Source: Perca fluviatilis
Lineage: Eukaryota > Chordata > Actinopteri > Perciformes > Percidae
Length of the DNA: 64,000 bases
Reading direction: 5' to 3'
Assembly: GCF_010015445.1 (NCBI RefSeq)
Contig: NC_053120.1
Coordinates: 4,415,614 to 4,479,613, forward strand
Shown here: positions 54,241-64,000 of the stretch, in pieces
How positions within the stretch are numbered: position 1 is the stretch's first letter
Layout of the letters: every line of letters begins with the position of its first letter
The notes under the pieces: model-generated
The model's input: the letters and a program-made list of their open reading frames with translations, nothing else
What the model was told of the DNA's origin: nothing
The model's database searches: none
Position numbers and translations under genes: made by a program

Positions 54241-55695
54241 ATTAGTTACTATTATTATTATTACTATTAATAAATAAACTGGAGAATAGCTGAATGGGGC
54301 TGGTGAAGGAGTCCTCTCAGGCAACAGAGCAGGCAGTTGACACAGACAGAGATGACGAAGCATGCGGGCTGGTGATGGCAGGTGAATAGTGGTGTCAGCA
54401 GGCAGGTCGAAAAACAGCAGAACAGAGTGGTTTCCTTAAGAGCACAAAAAATGGAATTAAGGCAGGTAAGGCAAAAAACAGCGGAATACAAAAGGTTCAG
54501 AGACTGATACGAGCTGGATGTTTCACCTACGTGACTAGACTTAACAATCTGGCGCCGAGCAGAGAGCAACCACAGCTTCACCGTGCGTTCATGGACGTCA
54601 AAAAAACGTTTTTCCGAGTGAAAACGTCACCATTCGTCACTTCCTGTGGGAATCAGAGGTGGGAAACTGGGGCTCGATTTTGCTAACAGAGTTTCCCAGT
54701 TGGTGCCGTTGTTGACAACTGATGTGTGATGGAGGCACATACTGAACATATTTCAATGACAATAAACTTTTTATTGTGGACAAACGCCTCTGCCAAGAAA
54801 CATGCACAGACATAACATGTTCCAAATTATTCATAAATAGGCCTATGAGTATAAAACAGCACCTTATCTGTGTCCTTTCCCATTGGTTGTCCTGCAGATA
54901 ACACAAAAACACACCTGTCCATGTGCTGTTTGGATGCTCGTATAAGAAAACAGCAGCAGATCTTTTGTTATTGTGGCCTCCATGTTTTCACCCACCTGAT
55001 GCTCTCGGCTACGGCCAACAGCAGGTGGCAGTCATGCAACAAGTTGTTATGCCAAACCCCAATATAACAGAAGAAGAAGAACGCGCATCCCGACCATGTG
55101 AACGCTACCAGTCGGAAAAACAACGTAACCACGTGGGCGGTCCCTGTTATTCTGTGAAGAAAAAATAAAAGTTAACATGTGCCTAAGTTAAACAAAACAA
55201 GTCACACCAAGGCCCTGAGTAAATGCAATCACTAATGACTTTCTGGATTATATGATCAATCAGTTTTAATAACTTTCTTTCTATGTAATGGAATGTTTCA
55301 ATTTGACTTCAGTGTACTCGTAGTGCAGATAAAGGGTTAACATAGAGCATAGAAAGAAATCCTCCAATGAGAATTTTCAGAGCCTGTTGCTAGGGTGTCT
55401 GATGAGAAGATTCCATTTTTGGGACAGCCTAGAGGGCCTTCCCCTGGTAACTTTCCATTCTGGAAAGTTACAGAAGATGACGTCATCTGAACTATTGAAC
55501 TCAGCTACTTTTTGTGTCAAGTCAGCAGTCTCCCGCTGTGATACAGGCTGGCACATTGCCAGCTCTTTGTCCAGAGAGAGGATGTGCGACTGGGAGAGGT
55601 GCGAAGATCAGGGAAGCTCCTTGACAGAGGATAAACATGCCAGTCAAAAATTAAAGGAACATACATCATATATTTGCTTTTAGTTTGAACTTTTA
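54241..55695. other. unassigned spacer with repeat fragments
   Basis: Starts with an attatt run. Several frames of 65-105 codons on either strand have no recognisable domain or splice context. Around 55400-55640 a GC-balanced block (ggtaactttccattctggaa) may be TE-derived. No gene is called. Confidence 0.4.
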
Positions 55696-56075
55696 ACCAG
55701 TTTTGACACATTTAATGCAACATTTAAAAACTAGGCTTATCATGTTTCAAGGAGAGTCCCTCCCCTCAGGAGACGTCTGGAAAAGCCATTGGACGCACAA
55801 AACAGACCTGACACCTGCCAGGACCAATAAGAGAAGAACGCGCTGGAGTAGAATAGTATTTAAACTGTTTAGACAAAGGATTCGGGGCACATTTTGCAGA
55901 GTTTTCAGAACGAAGCAAACTCTTGCCCACAGCTGTGTATTCCTGTACCCTTTTTCTGCCGTATTGCTTGGGAATAAATCTTGAACAGAAGGAGAGAAGT
56001 TGTAGCGATTTTATCTGAAGTTGGAGTGACTTTTTTACCTTCTTCTCATCAAACGAACACGCTGACAATTCCCAG
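55696..56075 (+). mobile_element. possible solo LTR
   Basis: Promoter- and terminator-like signals are in LTR order: gagtagaatagtatttaaac (TATA-like, 55857), a R/U5-like stretch, gggAATAAAtcttg (55970), and an end acgctgaca near 56068. There is no internal retroviral or Gypsy coding region beside it and I could not fix the 5' border or target duplication. Confidence 0.35.
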
Positions 56076-56084
56076 GTGATTACG

Positions 56085-56395
56085 GCAGGCTACAGATCCA
56101 TTTGACCGTGCGACGCTTCGGTCGCGCTCCACTCTATTCCTATGGGTAACGTTAAGCGACTACAATGTGCAGGCAAAGCATCTCGGGAAGGCGGCGCTGC
56201 ATTTGAAAAAACGCTGCGCGTCAAAAAGCTGGCCGATGCCCAGCTTTATGCAAATGAATCCGTTGAACGCGACGTGACTATCCAGTAGAAGTAGACGGAA
56301 ATCTTTTAAACTGACCGTTGTCGATCTGAAATGAAGACATTCAGCAACTGCACGGCCTATTTCTCGCTTAAAATGTTTTCAGAATTGTTTTTCCT
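56085..56395. repeat. dispersed repeat, inverted partner of 22070-22330
   Basis: See 22070-22330; orientation reversed. Contains gcatctcgggaaggcggcg and gtgactatccagtagaagta. Confidence 0.7.
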
Positions 56396-56439
56396 TTGAA
56401 CTGTATTTAGAGCTTGTATAACAACATTATACCATGTGT

Positions 56440-56660
56440 ATATAGTTAATTTGATGTATAACCTGAATATGATCGTTATTTGTGCACACACAATAGTATT
56501 AAATATACATTATGTGAACTAACATATCATTGCTTTGTGTGTTTGTTGTGTTTTGATGGTAACTATACAAGACATTCATGTATTCTACACAATCAGGACG
56601 ATGATGGACGTTATCAAACTGCAACTTGTTAAAAACTGCTGCCAAACCTATGTTTATAGC
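56440..56660 (+). other. array spacer fragment
   Basis: aacctgaatatgatcgttat and aatcaggacgatgatggacg again mark the IFIT spacer module, here diverged. Confidence 0.55.
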
Positions 56661-56744
56661 CTACAACTGTACAACAATATCTACAAGTTGATATCTGAAA
56701 AGGTGAAAAAAATGAACAACTTTTAAAAAAACATGTTAAAAAGG

Positions 56745-57240
56745 TGGCTAATACCATCAGATATAATCTGACTAACCTTAGACACATAAGGCCATATCTA
56801 ACCACAGAGGCAGCCAAACTTTGCATGCCATGATCTTTTCCCAAAAGCTGGTCCCAAGCAAACATGACAACTCTTAAACCAATAGAAACCCTTTATAAGC
56901 AAACTTTAAAAACAATAGATCAAACACCTATCAGCTATCACCACTGCCATATCACTACTAAATACAACTTGTTTAATTTTTACATTATCTAGATGCCTGC
57001 CCCATTTTCAAACTATGACATGGGCTTGCACCTCCACCACTGGGTGAATTTATACAACAGAAGAAGAGCAGTGGCAGGGCAACTAGGGAAACTAGGGCAA
57101 CAACCAGGGGAGACTGTGTTGTACAGTAGACGTACAGTAGTAAGTCTGGCCAAACAGTCTTCTCAGTACGGGGTTAAAATAGTTGGAACTGCCTTCCTAC
57201 AGTGATTATCCAAACACTTAAAGCTTAGACTAGAGCATAT
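56745..57240 (+). mobile_element. LINE ORF2 C-terminal relic
   Basis: Translated pieces in shifting frames: LRHIRPYLTTEAAKLCMHAM, then MTTLKPIETLYKQTLKTIDQ, and near the end a GVKIVGTAFLQ/SDYPNT-type block comparable to the WN-LP region of non-LTR elements. Multiple stops. Possibly Rex- or L2-like; not resolved. Confidence 0.5.
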
Positions 57241-57282
57241 TAAATTAACTTACTGTTATAGTGTTGTTTTATTCTCCATCAG

Positions 57283-57805
57283 TGCTGCTCAGAGTCAAAC
57301 AACACTGGAGTCCAAACTGGAGGCCCTGCAGTGCCACTTCACCTGGGATCTGGAGACCAGCGAGTCCCTACTTTTATGTCGCAAGGACAAGCTGGAGGAC
57401 ATCGGCACCGAGGAGGGGAACAGCTGGCTGGGTCACATTTACAACCTGCGGGGGTTCATTCAGTACAAGCTGGGGGTCACCGAAGACGCCCAGAGTTTCT
57501 TCAACAAGGCTGCAGAGGCCTTCAGCAAGATAAGAAACGCAGATGAGGGTCCCTGGTTGGTGGTGAACTACGGGAACCTGGCGTGGCTGCACCACCACCT
57601 GGGAGACCAAGCAGAGAGTCAGGCTTACCTGTCAAAGGTCAACGCCCTGATGAATAAATACCCATCTCCATCCCAGGACCAGCTCCATCCAGAGATCTAC
57701 GCTGAGAATGATAGACAGAGCAATCAGTCTCCATGAGGAGGTGATTTCTATTTACCCTTATTCTTCACTTATGAAGAAAATAAACCTCGCAAAGTTAATT
57801 CAAAT
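57283..57805 (+). pseudogene. ifit: IFIT copy G, exon 2 with internal deletion and truncated 3' end
   Basis: Exon 2 starts after attctccatcag and is normal through NLRGFIQYKLG, YGNLAWLHHHLGDQAE and PEIYAE, then at about 57709 (gctgaga|atgatagacag) it jumps over ~470 bp to the IDRAISLHEEV segment, out of frame (stop TGA at 57733 or so), and ends at gcaaagttaattcaaatata. There is no promoter or exon 1 within 3 kb upstream. Not functional. Confidence 0.85.
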
Positions 57806-58536
57806 ATAGTAAAATAAGTACATTATACTCTGTGTATGAAGTTTGCTTTGCTGTAAGAAAAATAAACAGTTGTTACTGTAATAGTTAATTTGATTTATAA
57901 CCTGAATATGATCGCCATTTATAGCCTACACAATACTATTAAATATACATTATATGAACTAAGAAATTCTCTTTATGTTTTTTGGTGGGAACTATATATT
58001 CTTGTACCCTACACATTCAGGACAATGATGGTAACTGCTGTCATACCAACACTCTGCAGACAGACAGACGCTGCTATAAGTGTCCACATAGATTTCTGCA
58101 CGCACTGGTTCTCTGTAGAATTGAGTTATTGTGTTGCTTTTGTACAAAGCACTGTGTTACATTGATGTGTATGAAATGTGCAATAGAAATAAAGTTTAAT
58201 TGATTGACTAACAGTAAGCAAACTAAAACAGTAGCCTATACTGGCAACCCTGCTGGCATATTGGGTCTGAATATTTCACTGTGGCATCATAATATAGCTT
58301 CAAGAAGAAGAACATTCAAACTTATCAATTTGAGTTGAAACTTAAGAAGTGGTTTTGTGAAGCTTTGTGTGATTGGCTGCTACTCAGTAGCTAAGTTAAG
58401 CCTTGCAAGCTGAGGTGTGACTGGAGGGGAGACTCAAACCATGTTAATGTATTAGCAGTACAGTTTCTGTTTCTGTTTCTTTGAACAATCCGAATTTGCT
58501 TGGTGGAGGGAGGATTAACATTAGATTATCATTACG
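57806..58536 (+). other. array spacer behind copy G
   Basis: gatcgccatttatagcctac, cagacagacagacgctgcta, then tgtgcaatagaaataaagtt (AATAAA about 58186), the module that elsewhere precedes a mini-IFIT. Here it is followed by unrelated sequence after agaagaagaacattcaaact. Confidence 0.6.
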
Positions 58537-59290
58537 TTGGCTTGTAGTGTTTGCGACTTTCAATGCGCCTCACTGACTGAATATCTAAAGCACTGCAGAT
58601 CACACAGACATGTTCACAATGTATTGTTTTTATGTGGCCATAAAGATTGTGGAAGAATGTTTTCCTCATTCAACTGCTTTGCTGTTCACATGTCACGAAC
58701 ACACCCAGCTGTGGGGACCAGACAAACTGTGTGTGCCTGTACAGTTGAAGTGTTCACTGAACTTTTGCAGGGCTCATGACACACTTAAGTAGACAATTAC
58801 AAGAGGGTCTAACTGTAACTTGTCCCTTTCATGGATGTAATAAGAATTTCAATGTAAAAGACATCCTTTTTATCTCATATTTCCAGGAATCATAGAGGAT
58901 GTGCGAATTTGCAGAACAGTCTTTTTCAGGTGAGGGAACACATATTGAGGAGAATGGACCTGATGTAACGGATGTGAGTGATGCAATTCAATTCAATTCA
59001 ATTCAATTCAATTTTATTTATAGTATCAAATCATAACAGAGTTATCTCGAGACACTTTACAGATAGAGTAGGTCTAGACCACACTCTATAATTTACAAAG
59101 CCCCAAAAATTACAATAATTCCCTCAGACCAAAGTAAAGATGTTGATAATGATAAAGTGCAAGATGCCTACACAGATAATCTAGCTTTGTTTTACTTAGG
59201 TTTGCAGGCAAAGTATTTAGTCCCAGCCTCCACAATTACAGAGATAGCAAATGAAATGAAAACTCTTCAGAACTACTATTCAACATGAAT
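58537..59290 (+). pseudogene. broken C2H2 zinc-finger gene of a repetitive teleost family
   Basis: Frame 58537-58779 has CSVCDFQCASLTEYLKHCRS and CGHKDCGRMFSSFNCFAVHM (C2H2-like spacing). The next frame gives LTVTCPFHGCNKNFNVKD near 58806-58860. After an insertion (58985-59105) a third piece reads YTDNLALFYLGLQAKYLVPA and STITEIANEMKTL. This order (finger pairs, then an LALFYLKLQAK-type segment) is familiar from multicopy, probably transposon-borne, teleost proteins. Frameshifts and stops make it a relic. Confidence 0.6.
58984..59105. repeat. (ttcaa)n plus short interspersed repeat inserted in the zinc-finger relic
   Basis: Six ttcaa units lead into ttttatttatagtatcaaat and gagacactttacagatagag, the usual 3' end of a fish retroelement in reverse. 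It splits the DLALFYL-type frame from the finger part. Confidence 0.7.
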
Positions 59291-60192
59291 TCAACATCTT
59301 TAAAAGTGCATTTTTCATTTGTTTTTATTTAAGTCAACATACATCCAGTCCCTGTACCATTGTTAGCTTCGGCTTTAGGCAAAGGGGGCCTTGCGTTCTC
59401 CTTTACCTTTTAAGGTGAGCTAGGTTAGCCTCCTTGTTCATGCTTCAAATGTACTTTCAAATTCGTGGGATTTTTCCCTTTAATAAATTAAAGGGGAATA
59501 CCACCTTCCACTGCAAGGCACTTGCTTTTATCTGACACAAGTCATGTTTCCATCAATGTATTTTTATGCACATTTTTTAAGTACCGCATTAGAAAATGTT
59601 GATGGAAACGGCAAAATTGGAAAAAACCTTCCTCAAATTCACAATTTTTTTTAAATTATTTTCCATGTTTTTCTGTCTAAGTGACTGATAGGAACAGCAG
59701 TCTTTGACATTGGTCCAGTATTAAGCGTAAAGAGTTTCAGAGAAAACTAAAGTAAAAGTTACATCCCATGAACCAGTTGGTTCAGTGTTGTTATGTAACA
59801 GCATCACCTGATGGATTCCTCCTATCAATCAAATCAAGTTTAATTATGTTGAAACAAATTCCACAAATATTCTCCCACCCTTCTCAGACTCCGGTGGCTG
59901 TCACTCAGCGGTTAGGTGACTTTCTAAGCATTTGATCTCGGTCCAATGGGGGCGAGAGAAGCTGCAAAGTCACATTCATTTCTCTACCTGCTTTGTTTAA
60001 CATTTAACATTGAGATCTCCAACTATGTAGGGAGGTCTCGGAACATGTCTGCCCACATTCATCTGCACATTCATCTGCTGATGGATGTGAAATTCTCTTT
60101 ACTTATACTTCTGGCTCTGTGCCTGCTTCTTCTTACAGACACTTAATCAAGTGTTGATTTATGTTTTGGGGAATGAGGAAACATTAAAAATA
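59291..60192. other. unassigned spacer
   Basis: AT-rich, no domain-bearing frame, no clear repeat structure. A 66-codon frame at 59946 has no support. Confidence 0.4.
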
Positions 60193-60400
60193 GTTGACTT
60201 AAAACAAGTTGGACCACTTGTCTACAAATCCAAACGCCCCACCTCAGCCATCCGCTCCAACTTCAGCATGACTATTTAAAGCTGCTTCAACAACATCTCA
60301 TCATTTACAGCGAAGCAGAAGTTGGACATCACTGACTTTATACCAGCGAACCCAAAGTAACTAAATATTTAGAGAGTCGAGATAACAGCTGAATGATGAG
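60193..60400 (+). promoter_or_regulatory. ifit: IFIT-H promoter, 5' UTR and exon 1
   Basis: Conserved from aaacaagttggaccacttgt: TATA box TATTTAAA (60273-60280), 5' UTR (agcagaagttggacatcact) and exon 1 end ATGATGAG (60393-60400) before GTGAGT. The STAT/IRF-like box found in all other copies is missing upstream; the homology begins just 3' of where it should be. Confidence 0.75.
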
Positions 60401-62348
60401 GTGAGTAGCTGCTTCTGCATTTCATTTTTAAAGAGAATCATTATGATTAATTTAACATGGATTAACGTTATGGATCCTACAAGTCAACGTTGATGTTTTC
60501 ATTCCATCCCTATTTTCTTCTTTCTTCATTCTTTCTTTTCTATCTTCTGTTTCTTTTCAAGTTGATTTATTATCATTCCAAAACACAGCAGGGGGAACAG
60601 ACTGCTGCTGGGCGGGTGTTGTCTTTTAACATCCTTTGGGTTCTCCACAGGCACCTCACCGATATCACTGATGCCTGGTAAATGGTTACCAATGGGGCTT
60701 TTTTAAATCCCCGATGCAAATGCCTGCTGTCCTGGGCTGGTCACAGACTATGCCCAAGCACAAGACTATTTGTTCTGTGAGATGGGTCAATCCTAAGTGG
60801 GATAGATTAGCACATAAGAAGCTGGGTCCAAGCTAGTTTAATGATGTCAACACTAGAAAATGGGGAAAGTACTTGAGCTTTCAGGGGGGCTCATAAAAAG
60901 CTATGTGCTGGGGATAAGCGTATACTATTTGTTGTCACCAGTGGTGACTAGTCCTTAGGGGCAGGGGGCAGGGGGCAGAATAAATATTTTTTATTTCAAT
61001 TTCTTTTTGGTATCTACTTAGGAAATTCAATTGCTAAAACAAAATACTACACATTAAGTCAGCATTAAGATGTGTGCTATTCAGACATATTTACACCTGT
61101 GCTAGTAATTTCACCACTCTGTTAACCTTTGAACTGACTCATATATGACACACGAATCAAGATGGATGGGGCATTTGTAAGTATTTTATTCTGCAATGAG
61201 ACACAACCATTCAGTTCAGGAAGATAAATAGATGGCTTGCTTCCACCACATCATGAAAATCATACTTTGCTGTAGGTTAGTTTGTTGGATTCAACAACTC
61301 AAAATTGCAGACTTTAGTTTGTGCTCATGTTGTAATCTTACAATAATATATAATTTAAATTGAAATAAAATGGATTGAAATGACTGTGTACCTTTTACAA
61401 TAATGCCACAACAACCATTTCTAACAGTTAAACAAAAACTAGAACGGGTTCTTTAGAATAGAAAAGGTCAGATAATCCCATGCTTTACATGCCCATTGTT
61501 TATTAGAGGGAATAATTTATATATTGTCCTCTGCTGCCACCCTGAGGAATGTTAGAGCAACAGTAGGCAAACTGCTTTAGCCCAGTCAACAAGAACAAAT
61601 AAATATTTTTTAAATGCTATAACTATACACTAGTTCACATATTTAGAACTTATAATGATATGTAGAAATAATAAAATAAAACCCAATGTGAATATTATTT
61701 TCTTTAGGCTACTCAGACTAACAGCAAAGCAGGTCCGTGCTTGATTAGTGTTGCCTGACCTTCTTCTTACTGATTGGGTGAATTAGAGTTCAAATCTACT
61801 GGCTGTGAAAACCACAGGGCGGAGTTGATTATCAAAATGCCACCAGGCGTCTAATAAGCGATGTCACATGTTGGTGGCGTTGATTAGACGTCAGATGGCG
61901 CCAAGAACAATGTTCAAACCACTGTGAGAATTGTGACGAATTATGACCATTTTGGCTTTCCATACTTATTGACAGCTAAACAACTTGCGTTGGTAGCAGC
62001 ATCACTCACGCATGTGTTCACGTTGCAACACTGTCTTGTGGAGCCATGTGGTTTGTTGACATGTTAACAGAGTAAGTTACAGACTATTCTAGTTTTACTG
62101 GTATGTAACCCATCTTTTGAAATTGTGCCACACCAATTTTTTCGATATAAAAACGCCACTGGTTGTCACATACAACGTATCTATTTTGTTGTTATTCTGT
62201 TGTGTTAGGGTTACTATGTCATCTTTTCTTAATTTTTGTCTGGGTAGGTGGTGATGACGATGGGGGAGAAGGTTTTTTTGTATAGTGTTAAAAAATGAAT
62301 GAAAGTTGTTAATTAATAAAAAAAAAACGTATTTTTATTCTCCATCAG
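60401..62348 (+). other. IFIT-H intron
   Basis: The first ~90 bp and last ~190 bp (gccactggttgtcacataca, gggttactatgtcatctttt) match the A/B intron type. The middle ~1.6 kb is AT-rich with a gggcaggggg run near 60957 and no recognised gene or repeat ends. Confidence 0.55.
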
Positions 62349-63649
62349 TGCTGCTCAGAGTCAAACAACGCTGGAGTCCAAACTGGAGGCCCTGCAGTGC
62401 CACTTCACCTGGGATCTGGAGACCAGCAAGTCCATGCTGTTACGTCGCAAGGACAACCTGGAGGACATTGGCACCGAGGAGGGGAACAGCTGGCTGGGTC
62501 ACATTTACAACCTGCGGGGGTTCGTTCAGTACAAGCTGGGGTTCACCGAAGACGCCCAGAGTTTCTTCAACAAGGCTGCAGAGGCCTTCAGCAAGATCAG
62601 AAACGCAGATGAGGGTCCCTGGTTGGTGGTGAACTACGGGAACCTGGCGTGGCTGCACCACCACCTGGGAGACCAAGCAGAGAGTCAGGCTTACCTGTCA
62701 AAGGTCAACGCCCTGATGAATAAATACCCATCTCCATCCCAGGACCAGCTCCATCCAGAGATCTACGCTGAGAAAGGCTGGACCCTGATGAAGTTCAGCA
62801 GAGAGCAAAAGAAAGAGGCTGCAGATTACTTCCAGAGAGCCATCAGGATGCAGCCGGACATGGTGGAGTGGAACACCAGCTACGTCTTAGAGTTAATGTA
62901 TGATTTCAGGGAAAACAACGAGGGGCAGGAGGCTGACATTTTGGATAAAATGAGAACTGCCAAGGAACAGGATCCAGAGAACTTGTACCTCGCTGTTCTC
63001 TACCTCGAGCAATGTACAAAGAAAGGAGAAAGAATCGAAGATGAAGCACGTGAGTTGGCAAGAAAGGTTTTGAGAAATCCTGTCAGCAGCTACAGTGGTA
63101 TTAAACCATTACTAAGGGTTTACGTAAACCATGTATCTATTGATGAAGCCATTGATTTGGCAGAGGAGGCTCTGGGAAAACATCCAGATAAGCGTCATCT
63201 TAAGAAATGTTGCGCATACTGCTACAAATGGAAGATCTTCAGGGAAAGCCCAGAGCAAAGCTTGATAGACAGAGCAATCAGTCTCCATGAGGAGGTGATT
63301 TCTCTTTACCCTGATTCTTCACTTGTGAAGGAAATAAACCTCGAAGAAGATATACTCAAATTTAAATAACAGCCAGGATAAAGTTGAGCAGATATACCAG
63401 GAAGTACTAGAAAGAGATCTGGAACCTCTAGACAAACAGATGATTTACAGCACCTATGCAAAACATTTATCATGGAATCGACAAGACAGTGGAGGGTCAG
63501 TACGATATCACATGAAGGTGGCAAAGATACCACAAGAATCTATATATCGGGAGACCAGCATCACAACCCTGAAGAAGACTAGAGACAGAGGCAGGAGCCA
63601 CATGTGTAGAGAAATAGAGGAGTTTCTGGAAAACCTGCCAGAGCCATAG
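62349..63649 (+). pseudogene. ifit: IFIT copy H, exon 2 with a frameshift
   Basis: Exon 2 starts after tattctccatcag and is open to TAA 63367-63369 (about 341 residues with exon 1). B-type middle segment (LMYDFRENNEGQEADILDKM). In the region where sister copies read ccttgcaaagatatacgca, H has cctcgaagaagatatactca and one net extra base, ending the frame at ...EDILKFK. The original frame resumes (AEQIYQEVLERDLEPLDKQM) and runs to TAG 63647-63649 with a normal SHMCREIEEFLENLPEP end. Promoter and exon 1 are present, so a truncated protein lacking the last ~95 residues could be made. Confidence 0.8.
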
Positions 63650-63659
63650 TGTTTTTCAC

Positions 63660-64000
63660 ATTCGCCCAAAGCAAAGCGTGATAGACAGAGCAATCAGTCT
63701 CAATAAAGAGGTGATTGCTTTTACTACCCCTTCTTTTCCTTATGAAGAAACTAGAACTTCGCAAATATCTATATGCAAAATTAAATTACACCCCGGAAAA
63801 AGCATAGAAGTAATACCAGGAACTGATCTGGAACCTGCAGACAAACAGATGTTTTGTAAGGCTTCTATGCAAAATATTTAAACTGTAATGCGTCAGGAGT
63901 ACCAAAGGGTCAATACTTGAAGCAGTAGTACCACATCGATCCTCCTCCGTTGTAACAGCATCACAACTCTGAAAAAGATTAAAAGACAGAGACAAAACCC
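63660..64000 (+). pseudogene. degenerate IFIT 3' fragment behind H, cut by the window end
   Basis: Colinear with 17001-18060 but without the MITE: cattcgcccaaagcaaagcg, aacagatgttttgtaaggct, aatatttaaactgtaatg, gaagcagtagtaccacatcg, ctctgaaaaagattaaaaga. Several frame breaks. It continues beyond the window. Confidence 0.8.

Noticed and set aside
55387..55984. 93-98 codon plus-strand frames near 55.4-56.0 kb
   Set aside because: They overlap an LTR-like region with TATA and poly(A) signals and have no recognisable domain.

Overview
The window is nuclear DNA from a bony fish, probably a percomorph-like teleost. It has spliced genes, a dense load of teleost-type transposons (Tc1, hAT-like, TTAA- and TTA-flanked MITEs, L2-like LINEs, tRNA-derived SINEs) and long minisatellites. 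Most of it is a multigene array of IFIT genes (interferon-induced proteins with tetratricopeptide repeats).

Layout. At 363-3851 (+) lie the last five coding exons of the splicing factor gene prpf38a, with a likely poly(A) signal at 4967. From about 6 kb to the window end there are eight IFIT exon-2 loci, called A to H in order: A (6164-7460, minus), B (16182-16991), C (24693-25998), D (34509-35814), E (42921-44181), F (47846-48944), G (57283-57805) and H (62349-63649), B to H all plus. A ninth, tail-end fragment is cut by the window end, and a related one at 17001-18076 follows B. The gene design is the usual IFIT one. Exon 1 ends in ATGATGAG just before the donor GTGAG. It sits 3' of a TATTTAAA box and a conserved STAT/IRF-like box. 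A single large exon 2 carries the TPR protein. Only A and C look fully intact. E has lost its last dozen or so codons to a 2-bp deletion. D has one nonsense substitution, H a frameshift, B a large 5' deletion, G an internal deletion, and F is a broken near-copy of E.

Three extra promoter copies are fused directly to only the last ~90 codons of an IFIT (near 23.1, 30.9 and 41.8 kb). Two of these carry the best ISRE-like core in the window. The introns of C and D contain, on the minus strand, two short coding exons with proper splice sites and matching phase from an unrelated, unidentified gene. Across copies the 5' half of exon 2 is GC-rich and almost identical, while the 3' half is AT-richer and divergent, which suggests gene conversion. 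A and B are arranged head to head as an inverted duplication. E and F form a ~4.76-kb tandem repeat with two matching ~1.1-kb minisatellites and a noisy junction that may be an assembly artefact.

Mobile DNA explains most of the rest. Several insertions can be proven inside the window because a paralogous copy keeps the empty site. A Tc1 element at 39340-40969 has an uninterrupted transposase and near-perfect terminal repeats. How the genes work together: the IFITs are predicted to be co-induced by interferon and to act as cytosolic RNA-binding antiviral effectors. Prpf38a is a housekeeping neighbour with no visible functional link.
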